Below are positions 1 to 9,275 of a stretch of DNA of 58,295 nt, one piece after another (the stretch's first letter is position 1; each line of letters begins with the position of its first letter). The notes below the pieces were generated by a model. The model ran no database searches. It was given only the letters and a program-made list of their open reading frames with translations, and was not told the origin of the DNA. Made by a program: the position numbers and the translations under genes. Source of the stretch: Leucobacter sp. wl10 (lineage in GTDB: Bacteria > Actinomycetota > Actinomycetes > Actinomycetales > Microbacteriaceae). The stretch spans positions 1 through 58,295 of the forward strand of contig NZ_KZ984009.1 in assembly GCF_003569785.1 (NCBI RefSeq). Reading direction: 5' to 3'.

Positions 1-57
1 GCCGGACCCCACACACCGTTCATCGGACAGACCCTTAGGCTTCCGCGACAGCGTGCG

Positions 58-993
58 TCATGCGTGGAGTGCGCGGTCGATGTCGGCGCGGTGGGGCGCG
101 GTGGCGGGGCCGGTTCGGGTGACGGCGAAGGCGGCGGCGATGTTCGCGCGTCGAACTGCATCGTGCAGGTTGTCGCCGCGGGTGAGTGCGGCGGCGAGCA
201 CACCGGTGTGGGCGTCGCCGGCACCGTTGGTATCCACGGCTCTTACTCGCATGCCGGGGATGAGGGGCGGTGTGTGCTCGGAGAGGTAGGCGCCGGCGTT
301 CCCGTCTCGAAGAATCACGCGGCCGTGGAGATGGCCGGCGAGGGTGTCGAGGAGGGTGCGCGGGTCTTCCGCGGGGGCGTTGAAGCGGGTGGCGGCGAGG
401 GCGGCTTCCCGGACGTTGAGGGTCCAGATCGTTGCGCGCTGCTGTAGAAGCGTCCACGCCTCATCGGCGATCTCGTGCACCAGCGGGGACGGGTCGAAGA
501 TGATGGTCGTCGCGGCAGGGAGGGTGGGGATCCACTTCAGCAGGGAGGCGCGATTGTGCTCGTGGAGGAGGGAGTAGCCGGTGACGTAGACGATGTCGTG
601 TGCGCTGACCGCGGTGCCGGTGAGGTGCTCGAGCTGCACGTAGGTTTCCGCGCCCGGCGAGGTGACGAATGTGCGTTCCGTGCTGTCGTCGACCATCGCG
701 ACGGAGAACCCCGTGTCGGTGCCGGTCACGGGCGGGTTCGGCACCTCGATGCCCTCGGTTTTGAGGGCGCTGGTGACGATGTTCGCGAACGGGCCCTCGC
801 CGATGGCGCCGAGGTAGGTGACGGGTGCGCCGTCGCGGGCGGCGGCGGCCATCACGTTGAACCCGCCTCCAGCCGTGATGTCGGTGGCGGAGGCGAGCAC
901 GTCCCCACCCGCTGATGGCAGGGCGGGGATGCGCAGCACGATGTCTGCAATCGCCTGACCGGTGTGCAGCACGCGCGGGGCCCGAGTGCTCAT
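58..993 (-). CDS. PfkB-family carbohydrate/nucleoside kinase
   Basis: Predicted cytosolic ATP-dependent sugar or nucleoside kinase of the ribokinase (PfkB) family, 311 aa, a normal length. An N-terminal glycine pair lies in the GGGFNVM segment near residue 42. The C-terminal PfkB signature DTNGAGDAHTG begins at residue 254, with the catalytic base Asp at about 260. Its ATG overlaps the TGA of the upstream permease by four bases (ATGA), so translation is probably coupled. In this operon it most likely phosphorylates the sugar or nucleoside released after uptake. Ribokinase, pseudouridine kinase or another nucleoside kinase activity cannot be told apart by eye. The family is certain; the substrate is inference. 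Confidence 0.9.
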   Translation of the reverse strand: MSTRAPRVLHTGQAIADIVLRIPALPSAGGDVLASATDITAGGGFNVMAAAARDGAPVTYLGAIGEGPFANIVTSALKTEGIEVPNPPVTGTDTGFSVAMVDDSTERTFVTSPGAETYVQLEHLTGTAVSAHDIVYVTGYSLLHEHNRASLLKWIPTLPAATTIIFDPSPLVHEIADEAWTLLQQRATIWTLNVREAALAATRFNAPAEDPRTLLDTLAGHLHGRVILRDGNAGAYLSEHTPPLIPGMRVRAVDTNGAGDAHTGVLAAALTRGDNLHDAVRRANIAAAFAVTRTGPATAPHRADIDRALHA

Positions 994-2540
994 GCACGCA
1001 CCTCATTCACTGGCGTGGCGCGTGGGGTGCGGGCGCCGCTGAGGGCGAGGTAGCCGAGGAACGCGACGGCAAGGGTGATCGCCCAGCCGAGCCCGTTCTG
1101 CCCGAACCAGGTGCTGTGGAGGGGCCCGGTGAACCAGGGCGCTGCCGCGGGGCCTGCCTGAGTGAACAGATAACCGATGATGATCGCGGCCGCCCACACC
1201 CCGGTCGCCCGCCACTCGATGCCGCCTCGGTACCAGTAGACCGAGCGTGAGGACAGCTCGAGCAGCGCGTCGCCGCCGTAGTCGCGGCGGCGGAGCATGT
1301 CGGCGATGAACACGCCCACCCACGCGGTGATCGGAACGGCTAGGAGCACGATGAAGGAGATAAACGGGTCGTAGAAGTTATCGGCGATGAGGAGGAAGTA
1401 GATGGCGCCGATGGTGGTGACGATGACATCGACGATCACCGCGTACACTCGCTTGATCCGCACCCCCAGGGTGAGGGTGGTCAGGCCGGCGGAGTACACC
1501 GACATGTGGTTGCTGACCAGCAGCCCACCGAACGCCGTGACCAGGTAGACGATCGCGAGCCACGGGGGCATGGCCTCGGCGAGGGCGCCGACGGGTCCGT
1601 TGGCGGCTGCGGCCAGGCCGGCCTCGCCGGCGCCGAGGACGCTCCCCAGGCCGATCAGCAGCACCAGCGGGATCCCCGCCCCGGCGGCGGCGCTGACGAT
1701 CAGGCTGCCTGCCGAGACTCTGTCGCCCTGGTAGCGGGACATATCCGCGCCCGCGTTCGCCCACCCGATGCCGGTGCCGCCGGCGATGGTGCCGATGCCG
1801 ATGATCACGGCGGCGGTCGATCCCGCGGGGGTGTTGAAGACGACCGACCAGTCGATGCGGGTGAGCAGGAAGATCGCGACCACGATGTTCAGGCCGCCGA
1901 ACACCCAGGTCGCCCATTTCTGGATCACCATGAGCGTCGCGTGTCCGAGCCCGGACACGATCACGGTGCACACGACGAAGATGCCGATGCTGACCAGGGC
2001 GATCACCGGCACGTCTTTCGCCTTACCGCTGGTGCCGAACAGCAACGAGCTCAGTGCGATGAGCGCGAACGCGGCCGTCGCGGTATTCACCGTCTCCCAC
2101 CCCAGCCGGGACAGAAGCGATACGACCGTCGGTCCGATGTTGCCGCGCACACCGAAAATCGCTCGCGACAGGGTCAGGCTCGGGGCATGGCCGCGTCGCC
2201 CGGCGATCGAGATCACCCCGACGATCGCGAACGATCCGAACGCGCCCACGGCCGCAGCGATCAGCGCCTGCCACAGGTTCAAACCGCCGTTGATGAGCGA
2301 GATACCCAACGGCAAACCGAGGATGGAGATGTTCGCGGCGAACCACGCCCAGAACAGCTGCATCGGCCTCCCCGTCCGCTCAGCCGGGGGTACCGGTTCG
2401 ATACCGCGCTGCTCCACCGACCCCAATCTGGCGGGAACCGTCGCCACGCTGACACCGCCCGGCGACGCACTGGCGCCCGTCGAAGCGGGGCCGGCAGCTT
2501 CCGCGGGGCCGGTCGGTGTGATGCGGGTGGGGTCGGACAT
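990..2540 (-). CDS. NCS1-family nucleobase (cytosine/purine-type) permease
   Basis: Integral membrane transporter of the nucleobase:cation symporter-1 family (CodB-like), 516 aa. After a roughly 70-residue polar N-terminus come about twelve hydrophobic segments, beginning with the AANISILGLPLG stretch typical of the first NCS1 helix and a GRRGHAPSL motif between early helices. I chose the ATG at 2540 because GGAGAG lies just upstream; the frame stays open further back but only as antisense of the neighbour. The gene is 46 bp after the ADP-ribosylglycohydrolase and overlaps the kinase gene by four bases. It probably imports the nucleobase or nucleoside analogue that the two enzymes handle. The exact substrate is unknown. 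Confidence 0.9.
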   Translation of the reverse strand: MSDPTRITPTGPAEAAGPASTGASASPGGVSVATVPARLGSVEQRGIEPVPPAERTGRPMQLFWAWFAANISILGLPLGISLINGGLNLWQALIAAAVGAFGSFAIVGVISIAGRRGHAPSLTLSRAIFGVRGNIGPTVVSLLSRLGWETVNTATAAFALIALSSLLFGTSGKAKDVPVIALVSIGIFVVCTVIVSGLGHATLMVIQKWATWVFGGLNIVVAIFLLTRIDWSVVFNTPAGSTAAVIIGIGTIAGGTGIGWANAGADMSRYQGDRVSAGSLIVSAAAGAGIPLVLLIGLGSVLGAGEAGLAAAANGPVGALAEAMPPWLAIVYLVTAFGGLLVSNHMSVYSAGLTTLTLGVRIKRVYAVIVDVIVTTIGAIYFLLIADNFYDPFISFIVLLAVPITAWVGVFIADMLRRRDYGGDALLELSSRSVYWYRGGIEWRATGVWAAAIIIGYLFTQAGPAAAPWFTGPLHSTWFGQNGLGWAITLAVAFLGYLALSGARTPRATPVNEVRA

Positions 2541-2586
2541 GGGGCTCTCCTCTGAGTCGTGAAAATTCCGAAGGCGGGTTCGCCGG

Positions 2587-3645
2587 TCAGGCCTGGACGC
2601 GGGTGTTGGATGCGGAGGTGGGGGTGCGCAGTGCGAGCAGCGCGGTTGCCAGCGGGTGCAGATCGAGGTCGTTGCGTTCCAGCACCTGGGCGGTGACCGC
2701 TTTCGGCCAGGCGGTGGTTCCGTGGCGGGCTCCGAGCACTGCTCCGGCGATCGCCGCGATCGTGTCGGTGTCGCCGCCGATGTTGGCCGCGTGCAGGAGC
2801 GTGCGATACGGGTCGGCACCGAACCTCGCGATCAGTGCGAACGCGGCAGGGACAGACTCCTGCGACGCGACTGAGGTACCGACGATCTCAGCGATAAACT
2901 CCACCGCCTCCGCCTCGCCCAGATCCGCCGCCGCCGCACTCGCCCACCGAATCCGCGCCCCCACAGATGCTCCCGCCACCCAATTCCCCGTCCCGGTCAA
3001 CGCGTCAGCAGCCTGAGACGCTGCTGCGGTCAGCTCCGGGATACCGGTGGCGGGGTCCTCGAGAGCGACCGAGATCGCCGCGGCGACCGCCGCCGCCGCG
3101 GACAGTCCCAGCCCGGTGTTGTGGGTGATCCAGGACGCCTCTACCACCGCGGGCAGCAGGATGTCCTGATCGGGGCGGAAAGCGATGCCGATCGGAGCGA
3201 TACGCATCGCCGCGCCGTTGGTAGTCCCGAACCGGCCGGGATCGTCATCCAAGGACGCGCCCTGCTGGATCGCCGCGATCGCGGCCTTCGTGGACGGGCC
3301 GAGCAGATCCCGCGACCCCTTCGCTTCCATGCCCCGTTCCCAGCTCGCGAGCGCGTCCGCGAACGTGCCGGCCGCGATCCGCCCTCCCCCGGAAACCAAC
3401 AGCTCGCCGACCAGCAATGCCTGCTCGGTGTCATCGGTGATACTGCCTGCCGGCATTGACGGGGCGATCGGCTGCGCGTCGACCGCGTCCACCAAACCCG
3501 TGATCGACCCGTACGTGTCTGCGATCCGCTCTCGGCTCATCGACTGGGTCGGCATGCCCAACGCGTCCCCCACCGCCAGTCCCAGCAGTACTCCCACGGC
3601 ACGGTCGACCAGGGGCGAGTGTTCGGAGCGAGGCGGGGCGGTCAT
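2587..3645 (-). CDS. ADP-ribosylglycohydrolase family protein
   Basis: ARH-fold hydrolase of 352 aa. The Mg-binding signatures of the family are present: GDALGMP near residue 25, a TDDTEQA motif, and GGDTDT in the C-terminal third. Known members remove ADP-ribose from proteins or cleave related N- or O-ribosyl bonds. Placement between a nucleobase permease with a sugar kinase and a GntR regulator argues for a small-molecule ribosyl substrate rather than a modified protein; that is inference. The start ATG at 3645 overlaps the regulator's TGA (ATGA), so translation is coupled. The catalytic acidic residues are intact, so the gene looks functional. Confidence 0.9.
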   Translation of the reverse strand: MTAPPRSEHSPLVDRAVGVLLGLAVGDALGMPTQSMSRERIADTYGSITGLVDAVDAQPIAPSMPAGSITDDTEQALLVGELLVSGGGRIAAGTFADALASWERGMEAKGSRDLLGPSTKAAIAAIQQGASLDDDPGRFGTTNGAAMRIAPIGIAFRPDQDILLPAVVEASWITHNTGLGLSAAAAVAAAISVALEDPATGIPELTAAASQAADALTGTGNWVAGASVGARIRWASAAAADLGEAEAVEFIAEIVGTSVASQESVPAAFALIARFGADPYRTLLHAANIGGDTDTIAAIAGAVLGARHGTTAWPKAVTAQVLERNDLDLHPLATALLALRTPTSASNTRVQA

Positions 3646-4427
3646 GCGGGGTCTCCAAACATGACGGTGAGCCGGAAATGATCGGGGTCCAGGCGCGCGG
3701 TCACAAACTCCACCAGTCGCCCGTCCGCGCCGTAGGACCAGCGGTCGGTGCGTAAGAAGACCGCCCCCGCATCCTGCTCGAGCAACGCCGCTTCGGTCTC
3801 GTCTAGACGGGCCAGCCGCACATCCTGGGTGCCCGTCATCGCCCGCAGTCCCGCCCGGGACAGCGACGCCCATATCGAACCGTCCACCAACCCCGTCGCA
3901 GGCAGCTCGCGAAGGACGCCGGTCGCGGGTACGAACGACACCTCGTAGGATACCGGCTCCCCGGAGGCCATTTCGCGCACTCGTCGGATGCGCACCGCGT
4001 GCGCGCTCGAGCGCACAGCGTCCGCCGCGTCGACCTCAGGTGCTTGCGCCCAGTCGACGATGTCGATGCCGATCACGCGGGTGGCGACCTTGCCGCCCGC
4101 CTGCCGCAAGGCGCGCGCCCAGCCGAGGGACTGCTGCAAGGCGACTCCGTCGAAGGTCACAAACGACCCCACCCCGCCCACGGTGGTGACCAGGTTGCGC
4201 TGCTTCAGCTCGTCCAACGCCTGGCGGATGGTGCCGCGCGACACCGAGAACTGCTCGGCCAGCGCGACCTCGCCATCCAGCTGCTGGCCGTTGCGAAGCT
4301 CTCCGCGACGAATGTTCGTCTCGATCGCTCGCACCACCTGCGCCCGCTTCCCGAACCGCGTCCGAGCCCCGGCACCACCCGCCTGAGAGGGTTCCAGAGA
4401 CCCCTCACCAATGATAGACATGTTCAT
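3642..4427 (-). CDS. GntR-family (HutC/FadR-like) transcriptional regulator
   Basis: Predicted repressor of 261 aa that leads the permease/kinase/hydrolase operon. An N-terminal winged helix-turn-helix (about residues 25-95) contains the GntR core VALAEQFSVSRGTIRQALDEL. A C-terminal UTRA-type ligand domain follows, ending in DRWSYGADGRLVEFVTARLDPDHFR. ATG 4427 has AGGTG seven bases upstream; a second in-frame ATG at 4421 is possible. Autoregulation is likely because the region just upstream is AT-rich and contains TTGTACA-like half sites. The inducer is unknown but is probably the phosphorylated or free form of the operon's substrate. Confidence 0.9.
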   Translation of the reverse strand: MNMSIIGEGSLEPSQAGGAGARTRFGKRAQVVRAIETNIRRGELRNGQQLDGEVALAEQFSVSRGTIRQALDELKQRNLVTTVGGVGSFVTFDGVALQQSLGWARALRQAGGKVATRVIGIDIVDWAQAPEVDAADAVRSSAHAVRIRRVREMASGEPVSYEVSFVPATGVLRELPATGLVDGSIWASLSRAGLRAMTGTQDVRLARLDETEAALLEQDAGAVFLRTDRWSYGADGRLVEFVTARLDPDHFRLTVMFGDPA

Positions 4428-4583
4428 ACTTGTACACCTATTTGCGGTCGAAGGCAAACCCGGCGGTGCCCGCGCCTTCTTCCCGCGAAGCCGTGCTGCG
4501 GAGCGACGCGAGGGCAATGGGCACCTCCGCACCGCATCCACTCAGGGCGGTAACGGAAACAGCAAAGGCCCGGAACTCCGTAA

Positions 4584-5412
4584 GTGCTCGATGGACGCAA
4601 CCGGCGCGGCGATCGCGACCGGATCCACTTCCACTTCCGGCGCGGCCTCCTGTACTGCGCCGAATGCTCCGACGAGGGACGGCTCAGTCGCCTCGTCTGC
4701 AGCCGGAACACCGGGCACGGCGGCACCTACGAGTACTACGTCTGCACCGCGAAACAGCGCGGGAAGTGCCGCATCCGCACCGTTCGCCTGAACGACATCG
4801 AAGCAGCCGCCGAACGGGCCGTCGCAGCAGAAAAGTTTCACACCGACGAACTCTCCGAAATACGTGACGAGGTGCGCCGCGCACTCCAACGCATGCAAGC
4901 CACAGAGAACGAGGAAAAAGACACTCTCCGTAGGCAGCTGCAGAAGGTCGAAGCTCAAGAAGAGCGCCTGATCGACCTCGCAGCAGAAGGCACCGTCACA
5001 AGCGCCAAGCTCCACGAACGCCTCGAAAACGTCACCCTGCACAAAGGCGCCCTCCAAGAGAGACTCAACCGCACCGGCACGCAACTGCAACACGGCATCG
5101 ACGAAGTCCTCGCGTACGTCGACCTCCTCGAATACCCCGGCGAAATCTACCAGGTACTCCCCGAGAGTGTCCGTCGAGACCTTCTCGGTGCGTTCTTCGA
5201 GCGGCTGTTCGTACGCGTCACCGATGACAGCTTCCAACTCACCAGCGAACGCTCTGAAATCAACGCCGCCTTCCAGACCTGGCGCGCACGGCACCACCAC
5301 ACCGACCCGCGAGTAGGCAAGAAAAAGAGCAGGGCCTCCCGCGTTTCCATGGAAGACCCTGCTCAATACGTTTACCCACCTACTCAAACCAAAGGTTTGA
5401 ACAAGCCGGTAT
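4584..5412 (+). pseudogene. C-terminal remnant of a large serine recombinase
   Basis: The plus strand reads the Cys-rich recombinase zinc-ribbon (HFHFRRGLLYCAEC, then CSRNTGHGGTYEYYVC and KQRGKC) followed by the long charged coiled coil of large serine integrases. The N-terminal resolvase catalytic domain and the recombinase domain, normally about 300 residues, are missing. A TAA sits directly before the first codon (GTG 4584), so the truncation is abrupt. No stop is met before the tRNA-Pro gene; the frame runs on into it and past it, which is an artefact of the lost C-terminal end. The fragment is less GC-biased than its neighbours. It is probably non-functional debris of an integrative element. 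Confidence 0.85.
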
Positions 5413-5489
5413 TGGTCGGGATGACAGGATTTGAACCTGCGACCCCGTCGTCCCGAACGACGTGCGCTACCAAGCTGCGCCACATCCCG
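5413..5489 (-). tRNA. tRNA-Pro(CGG)
   Basis: The minus strand folds as a tRNA. The acceptor stem CGGGATG pairs with CATCCCG, followed by discriminator A and an encoded CCA. The D arm is GCGC...GCGC. The anticodon stem CGTCG/CGACG carries the loop TTCGGGA, giving anticodon CGG for proline. The T arm has GGTTCAAATC. A TAGAGT -10-like hexamer lies at 5512-5517 on the minus strand. The 3' end faces the recombinase remnant, the usual geometry for integration into a tRNA 3' end. Confidence 0.95.
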
Positions 5490-5581
5490 ATCGCGTTTTC
5501 ACGCAGGGATTACTCTACCGCGTTTCCCGCACGGGAGAAAATCGACGCTCACGAGGCGCGAACACCGAAACGCCCGCTGCC

Positions 5582-5950
5582 TCACTCGAGCGCCCGGCGC
5601 ACCTCCCCCAGGATGGTGTCGGGCCCGATCCCGAGGCCGCGCATCCCCGACACGTACGCCGCCACCAGATCCGCCGCCCTGCGCTGGGTCTCCGCGTCGA
5701 CGGCTGCCACCGGCGCGACGACGGTGCCGTTGCGGCCCCGCGTGATGAGGTACCCGTCGGCCTCCAACTCGCGGTACGCGCGGGCGACCGTGTTCGGGGC
5801 GAGCGCCAGCTCCGCCGCCAGGCGACGAACGGCCGGCAGCTTCGTTCCGGCCGGGATCTCCCGGCTCATGATCCGCTCGATCAGTTGGGTCCGCAACTGC
5901 TCGAACGGGGGACGCGGGTCCCGAGGATCGATCCTCGCTTCGATGTTCAC
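5582..5950 (-). CDS. GntR-family regulator, YtrA subfamily
   Basis: Small DNA-binding regulator, 122 aa. An N-terminal GntR winged helix (about residues 10-75) contains LAAELALAPNTVARAYRELEADG. Only a short helical C-terminus follows, as in the YtrA subfamily, rather than an effector domain. YtrA proteins usually sit next to ABC transporter genes. Here no transporter is adjacent: TypA lies 49 bp upstream on the same strand and the tRNA downstream. The target is unknown. Confidence 0.9.
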   Translation of the reverse strand: MNIEARIDPRDPRPPFEQLRTQLIERIMSREIPAGTKLPAVRRLAAELALAPNTVARAYRELEADGYLITRGRNGTVVAPVAAVDAETQRRAADLVAAYVSGMRGLGIGPDTILGEVRRALE

Positions 5951-5999
5951 GGTCGCTCCCCTCGATAGGCCGGATCACTGACGGAGGCGCGGGCGGCCC

Positions 6000-7904
6000 C
6001 TACTTCTGGTTCTTGAGGCGCGAGGCCGCACGCGCACGCAGCGAGCCCTCGAGCTCCACCTTGCGGATGCGCACGTTCTCGGGGGTCACCTCGACGCACT
6101 CGTCCTCGCGCGCGAACTCGAGGCACTCTTCGAGCGTGAGCTTGCGTGGCGGAGTCATCGACTCGAAGGTGTCGGCCGTGGAGGAGCGCATGTTGGTGAG
6201 CTTCTTCTCCTTGGTGATGTTCACGTCCATGTCCTCGTTGCGCGAGTTCTCGCCGATGACCATGCCCTCGTAGACCTCCTCGGCGGGCTGCACGAAGAAG
6301 GTCATGCGCTCCTGGAGGTTCATGATGGCGAACGGCGTGGCGACGCCGGAGCGGTCGGCCACGATGGATCCGTTGTTGCGGGTCGTGATGACGCCGGCCC
6401 ACTCGCCGTAGCCGTGCGAGATCGCGTTGGCGATGCCGGTGCCGCGGGTGATGGTCATGAACTCCGAGCGGAAGCCGATGAGGCCGCGCGACGGCACGAT
6501 GAACTCCATGCGCACCCAGCCGGTGCCGTGGTTGACCATGTTCTCCATGCGGCCCTTGCGGGCGGCCAGGAGCTGCGTGATCGCGCCGAGGTGCTCCTCG
6601 GGGGTGTCGATCGTGAGGTGCTCGTACGGCTCGTGGGTCTTGCCGTCGATCTCCCGGGTGACCACCTGGGGCTTGCCCACGGTGAGCTCGAAGCCCTCGC
6701 GGCGCATGTTCTCGACGAGGATCGCGAGCGCGAGCTCGCCGCGTCCCTGCACCTCCCAGGCGTCGGGGCGATCGGTGCCCAGCACGCGCAGCGACACGTT
6801 GCCGATGAGCTCGCGTTCGAGGCGATCCTTGATCATGCGGGCGGTGAGCTTGTGCCCCTTGACCTTGCCGACGAGCGGCGAGGTGTTGGCGCCGATGGTC
6901 ATGGAGATCGCGGGCTCGTCGACCGTGATCGTGGGCAGCGGGCGCACGTCCTCGGCGTCTGCGATGGTCTCGCCGATGGTGATGTCCTCGATGCCCGCGA
7001 TGGCCACGATGTCGCCCGGTCCCGCCTGCTCGGCCGGGTAGCGGGTGAGCGCCCTGGTGAGCATGAGCTCGGTGATCCGCACGTTCTGCACGGAGCCGTC
7101 GTGCTTCACCCAGGCCACCGTCTGGCCCTTCTTGATCCAGCCGTGGTGCACGCGCAGCAGGGCGATGCGGCCGAGGAAGGGCGAGGAGTCGAGGTTGGTG
7201 ACGTGGGCCTGCAGCGGGTGCCCGTCGTCGTACCGCGGTGCGGGAACGCGCTCGAGGATCGTCTCGAACAGCGGTTCGAGGTCGGGGTTGTCGGGCAGCG
7301 AGCCGTCGGCCGGGCGGGCGTGCGAGGCGGCGCCGGCACGACCCGAGAGGTACACGGTGGGCACGTCGAGCACGGCGTCGACGTCGATGTCGGGGTGGTC
7401 CTCCGACAGGTCGGAGGCGAGTCCGAGCAGCAGATCCTGCGCCTCCCCCTCGACCTCCTCGATGCGGGCGTCGGGGCGGTCCGTCTTGTTGACCGCGAGG
7501 ATCACCGGGAGGTGCGCCTCGAGCGCCTTGCGCAGCACGAAGCGGGTCTGCGGCAGCGGGCCCTCCGAGGCGTCGACGAGCAGCACGACGCCGTCGACCA
7601 TGGAGAGGGCGCGCTCCACCTCGCCGCCGAAGTCGGCGTGCCCCGGGGTGTCGACCACGTTGATGACGATGGGGCCGTTCTTCGCGTGCGCGCCCTGGTA
7701 GGTGATCGCCGTGTTCTTGGCGAGGATCGTGATGCCCTTCTCGCGCTCGAGGTCGTTGGAGTCCATGACCCGGTCGTCGACCTCGGCGTGCGCATCGAAC
7801 GAGTCGGTCTGACGCAGCATGGCGTCGACGAGGGTGGTCTTGCCGTGGTCGACGTGTGCGACGATGGCGACGTTGCGGAGGTCTTCGCGAGTGGCGAGAG
7901 CCAT
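6000..7904 (-). CDS. typA: Translational GTPase TypA/BipA
   Basis: Ribosome-associated GTPase of the elongation-factor family, 634 aa, full length. The G motifs are visible: AHVDHGKTT near residue 16, DTPGHADF near 80 and NKTD near 135. EF-G-like domains and the BipA-specific C-terminal domain follow (for example [12 protein letters not shown]). TypA helps ribosome assembly and translation under stress such as cold. The gene has its own promoter region shared divergently with the exporter at 8058; TAGAAT on the minus strand at 8004-8009 is a plausible -10. No anomalies seen. Confidence 0.97.
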   Translation of the reverse strand: MALATREDLRNVAIVAHVDHGKTTLVDAMLRQTDSFDAHAEVDDRVMDSNDLEREKGITILAKNTAITYQGAHAKNGPIVINVVDTPGHADFGGEVERALSMVDGVVLLVDASEGPLPQTRFVLRKALEAHLPVILAVNKTDRPDARIEEVEGEAQDLLLGLASDLSEDHPDIDVDAVLDVPTVYLSGRAGAASHARPADGSLPDNPDLEPLFETILERVPAPRYDDGHPLQAHVTNLDSSPFLGRIALLRVHHGWIKKGQTVAWVKHDGSVQNVRITELMLTRALTRYPAEQAGPGDIVAIAGIEDITIGETIADAEDVRPLPTITVDEPAISMTIGANTSPLVGKVKGHKLTARMIKDRLERELIGNVSLRVLGTDRPDAWEVQGRGELALAILVENMRREGFELTVGKPQVVTREIDGKTHEPYEHLTIDTPEEHLGAITQLLAARKGRMENMVNHGTGWVRMEFIVPSRGLIGFRSEFMTITRGTGIANAISHGYGEWAGVITTRNNGSIVADRSGVATPFAIMNLQERMTFFVQPAEEVYEGMVIGENSRNEDMDVNITKEKKLTNMRSSTADTFESMTPPRKLTLEECLEFAREDECVEVTPENVRIRKVELEGSLRARAASRLKNQK

Positions 7905-8003
7905 AGAGGTGGAGTCCTAACGAGACGAGCGGAGCGTCGGCGCGGCAGGAGGCCGGGTGCGGTGCGAGGCCTCGCACGCTGGCACCGAAAAGGCCGACGT
8001 GCA

Positions 8004-8009
8004 ATTCTA
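8004..8009 (-). promoter_or_regulatory. Possible -10 element of typA
   Basis: TAGAAT on the minus strand matches the actinobacterial -10 consensus. It would give a 5' leader of roughly 90 bases before typA. No good -35 match is visible at 17-18 bases. Confidence 0.35.
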
Positions 8010-8044
8010 ACGGACGGAGCGTCTCCGGCTGCACCCCGATCGCA

Positions 8045-8050
8045 TATTAT
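8045..8050 (+). promoter_or_regulatory. -10 element for a near-leaderless exporter mRNA
   Basis: TATTAT ends only seven bases before the ATG at 8058, so transcription would start at or next to the start codon. A weak TGAGGG also lies between them. No clear -35 box is seen. Confidence 0.4.
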
Positions 8051-8057
8051 CTGAGGG

Positions 8058-9245
8058 ATGACCGCGCGCCGCAGACTCACCCCGGGACTGCTCGCGGTGC
8101 TCTCGTTCCTCGCGGCGGTGGGACCCTTCGCCACCGACATGTATCTGGCCTCGTTCACCGCCATCGCCCGGGATCTCGGCGCCCGGCCCTCGTCGGTGCA
8201 GCTCACGCTCACCGCCTTCCTCATCGGCATGGGCGTCGGGCAGCTGCTGCTCGGGCCGCTCTCGGACCAGAGCGGCAGGCGCCCCGTGCTCGTCGTCTCG
8301 CTCGCGGTCTTCGCCGCGTCCAGCGTCGCGATGGTGTTCGCTCCCAACATCGCGGTCTTCGTCGTGCTGCGCGCGCTTCAGGGCATGTCGGGATCCGCCG
8401 GCGTCGTCGTCTCCCGCGCCATCGCGGTCGACCTTTCGAAGGGGCCCGCCGCGATCCGCGCCATCAGCCTCATCGCGATGTTCGTGGGGCTCGGGCCGCT
8501 GATCGCCCCGCCGGTCGGCGGAGCGATCCTCACGCTCGGCGACTGGCGCGCCGTACTCGCGGCACTCGCCGCGATAGCGGTCGCCATGTTCGCCCTCGCC
8601 GCGTTCTTCGTGCCAGAATCGCTGCCCCGCGAGTCGCGCGGCTCCGGCCTGCGCACTGCTCTGCGCAGCTTCGGCGCGCTGCTCGGCGATCGCCGCTTCC
8701 TGCTGCTCATGTGCGTGTTCGGGCTCGGCTTCGGCGGCATGATGTCGTACATCTCGGCGTCGCCGTTCGTGGGTCAGGTGGTGCTGGAGATGCCGCCGCT
8801 GCTCTACTCGCTCGCGTTCGCCGCCGGCGCGGCGGCGATGATCCTGGCCAACTTCACCAATGCGCGCCTCGCCGGCCGCGTGCCCGCCAGGCGCATGATG
8901 CTGATCGGCACCCTCCTCTCGCTCGCCGCGGGTGCCGCCCTCACCGCCCTCAGCGCTAGCGGCGCTCTCTCCCCTGCGCTGTTCATCGCGTGCGCGTTCG
9001 CGCTCACCGGCGGCTCGGGCCTCGTCATGTCGAACTCGAGCGCCATCGCGCTGTCGCTCGCGGACGACACGCGGGGATCGGGATCGGCGCTGCTGGGGGC
9101 CTCCCAGTTCGCCGTCGGCGGCCTCGCATCGCCCCTCGTGGGAGCCTGGGGCGAGCACACGGCCCTGCCGATGTCGCTGTTCGTGCTCACCGCGTCGGCG
9201 CTGGCCTGCGCCGGTGCGCTGCGCTACGCGCTGCTGGCGCGGTAG
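8058..9245 (+). CDS. Bcr/CflA-type MFS multidrug exporter
   Basis: Inner-membrane drug:proton antiporter, 395 aa with about twelve hydrophobic segments. It contains the DHA1 motif A between helices 2 and 3 (LGPLSDQSGRRP) and the helix-1 motif GPFATDMYLASF, characteristic of Bcr/CflA. It is a single gene, divergent from typA and convergent with the peptide transporter. The promoter seems to sit right against the start codon, so the message may be leaderless. Substrate unknown; family members export bicyclomycin, chloramphenicol or sulfonamides. Confidence 0.92.
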   Translation: MTARRRLTPGLLAVLSFLAAVGPFATDMYLASFTAIARDLGARPSSVQLTLTAFLIGMGVGQLLLGPLSDQSGRRPVLVVSLAVFAASSVAMVFAPNIAVFVVLRALQGMSGSAGVVVSRAIAVDLSKGPAAIRAISLIAMFVGLGPLIAPPVGGAILTLGDWRAVLAALAAIAVAMFALAAFFVPESLPRESRGSGLRTALRSFGALLGDRRFLLLMCVFGLGFGGMMSYISASPFVGQVVLEMPPLLYSLAFAAGAAAMILANFTNARLAGRVPARRMMLIGTLLSLAAGAALTALSASGALSPALFIACAFALTGGSGLVMSNSSAIALSLADDTRGSGSALLGASQFAVGGLASPLVGAWGEHTALPMSLFVLTASALACAGALRYALLAR

Positions 9246-9275
9246 CCGCGTCGACGCCGGCCGCGCCTCCGGGCG

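Noticed and set aside
5421..5981. Apparent protein continuing from the recombinase through GMTGFEPATP
   Set aside because: This peptide is the familiar false translation of a tRNA T arm; the DNA is tRNA-Pro on the other strand.
6414..8054. Plus-strand open frame of 546 codons opposite typA
   Set aside because: Antisense of an unmistakable GTPase; no ribosome site or domain.
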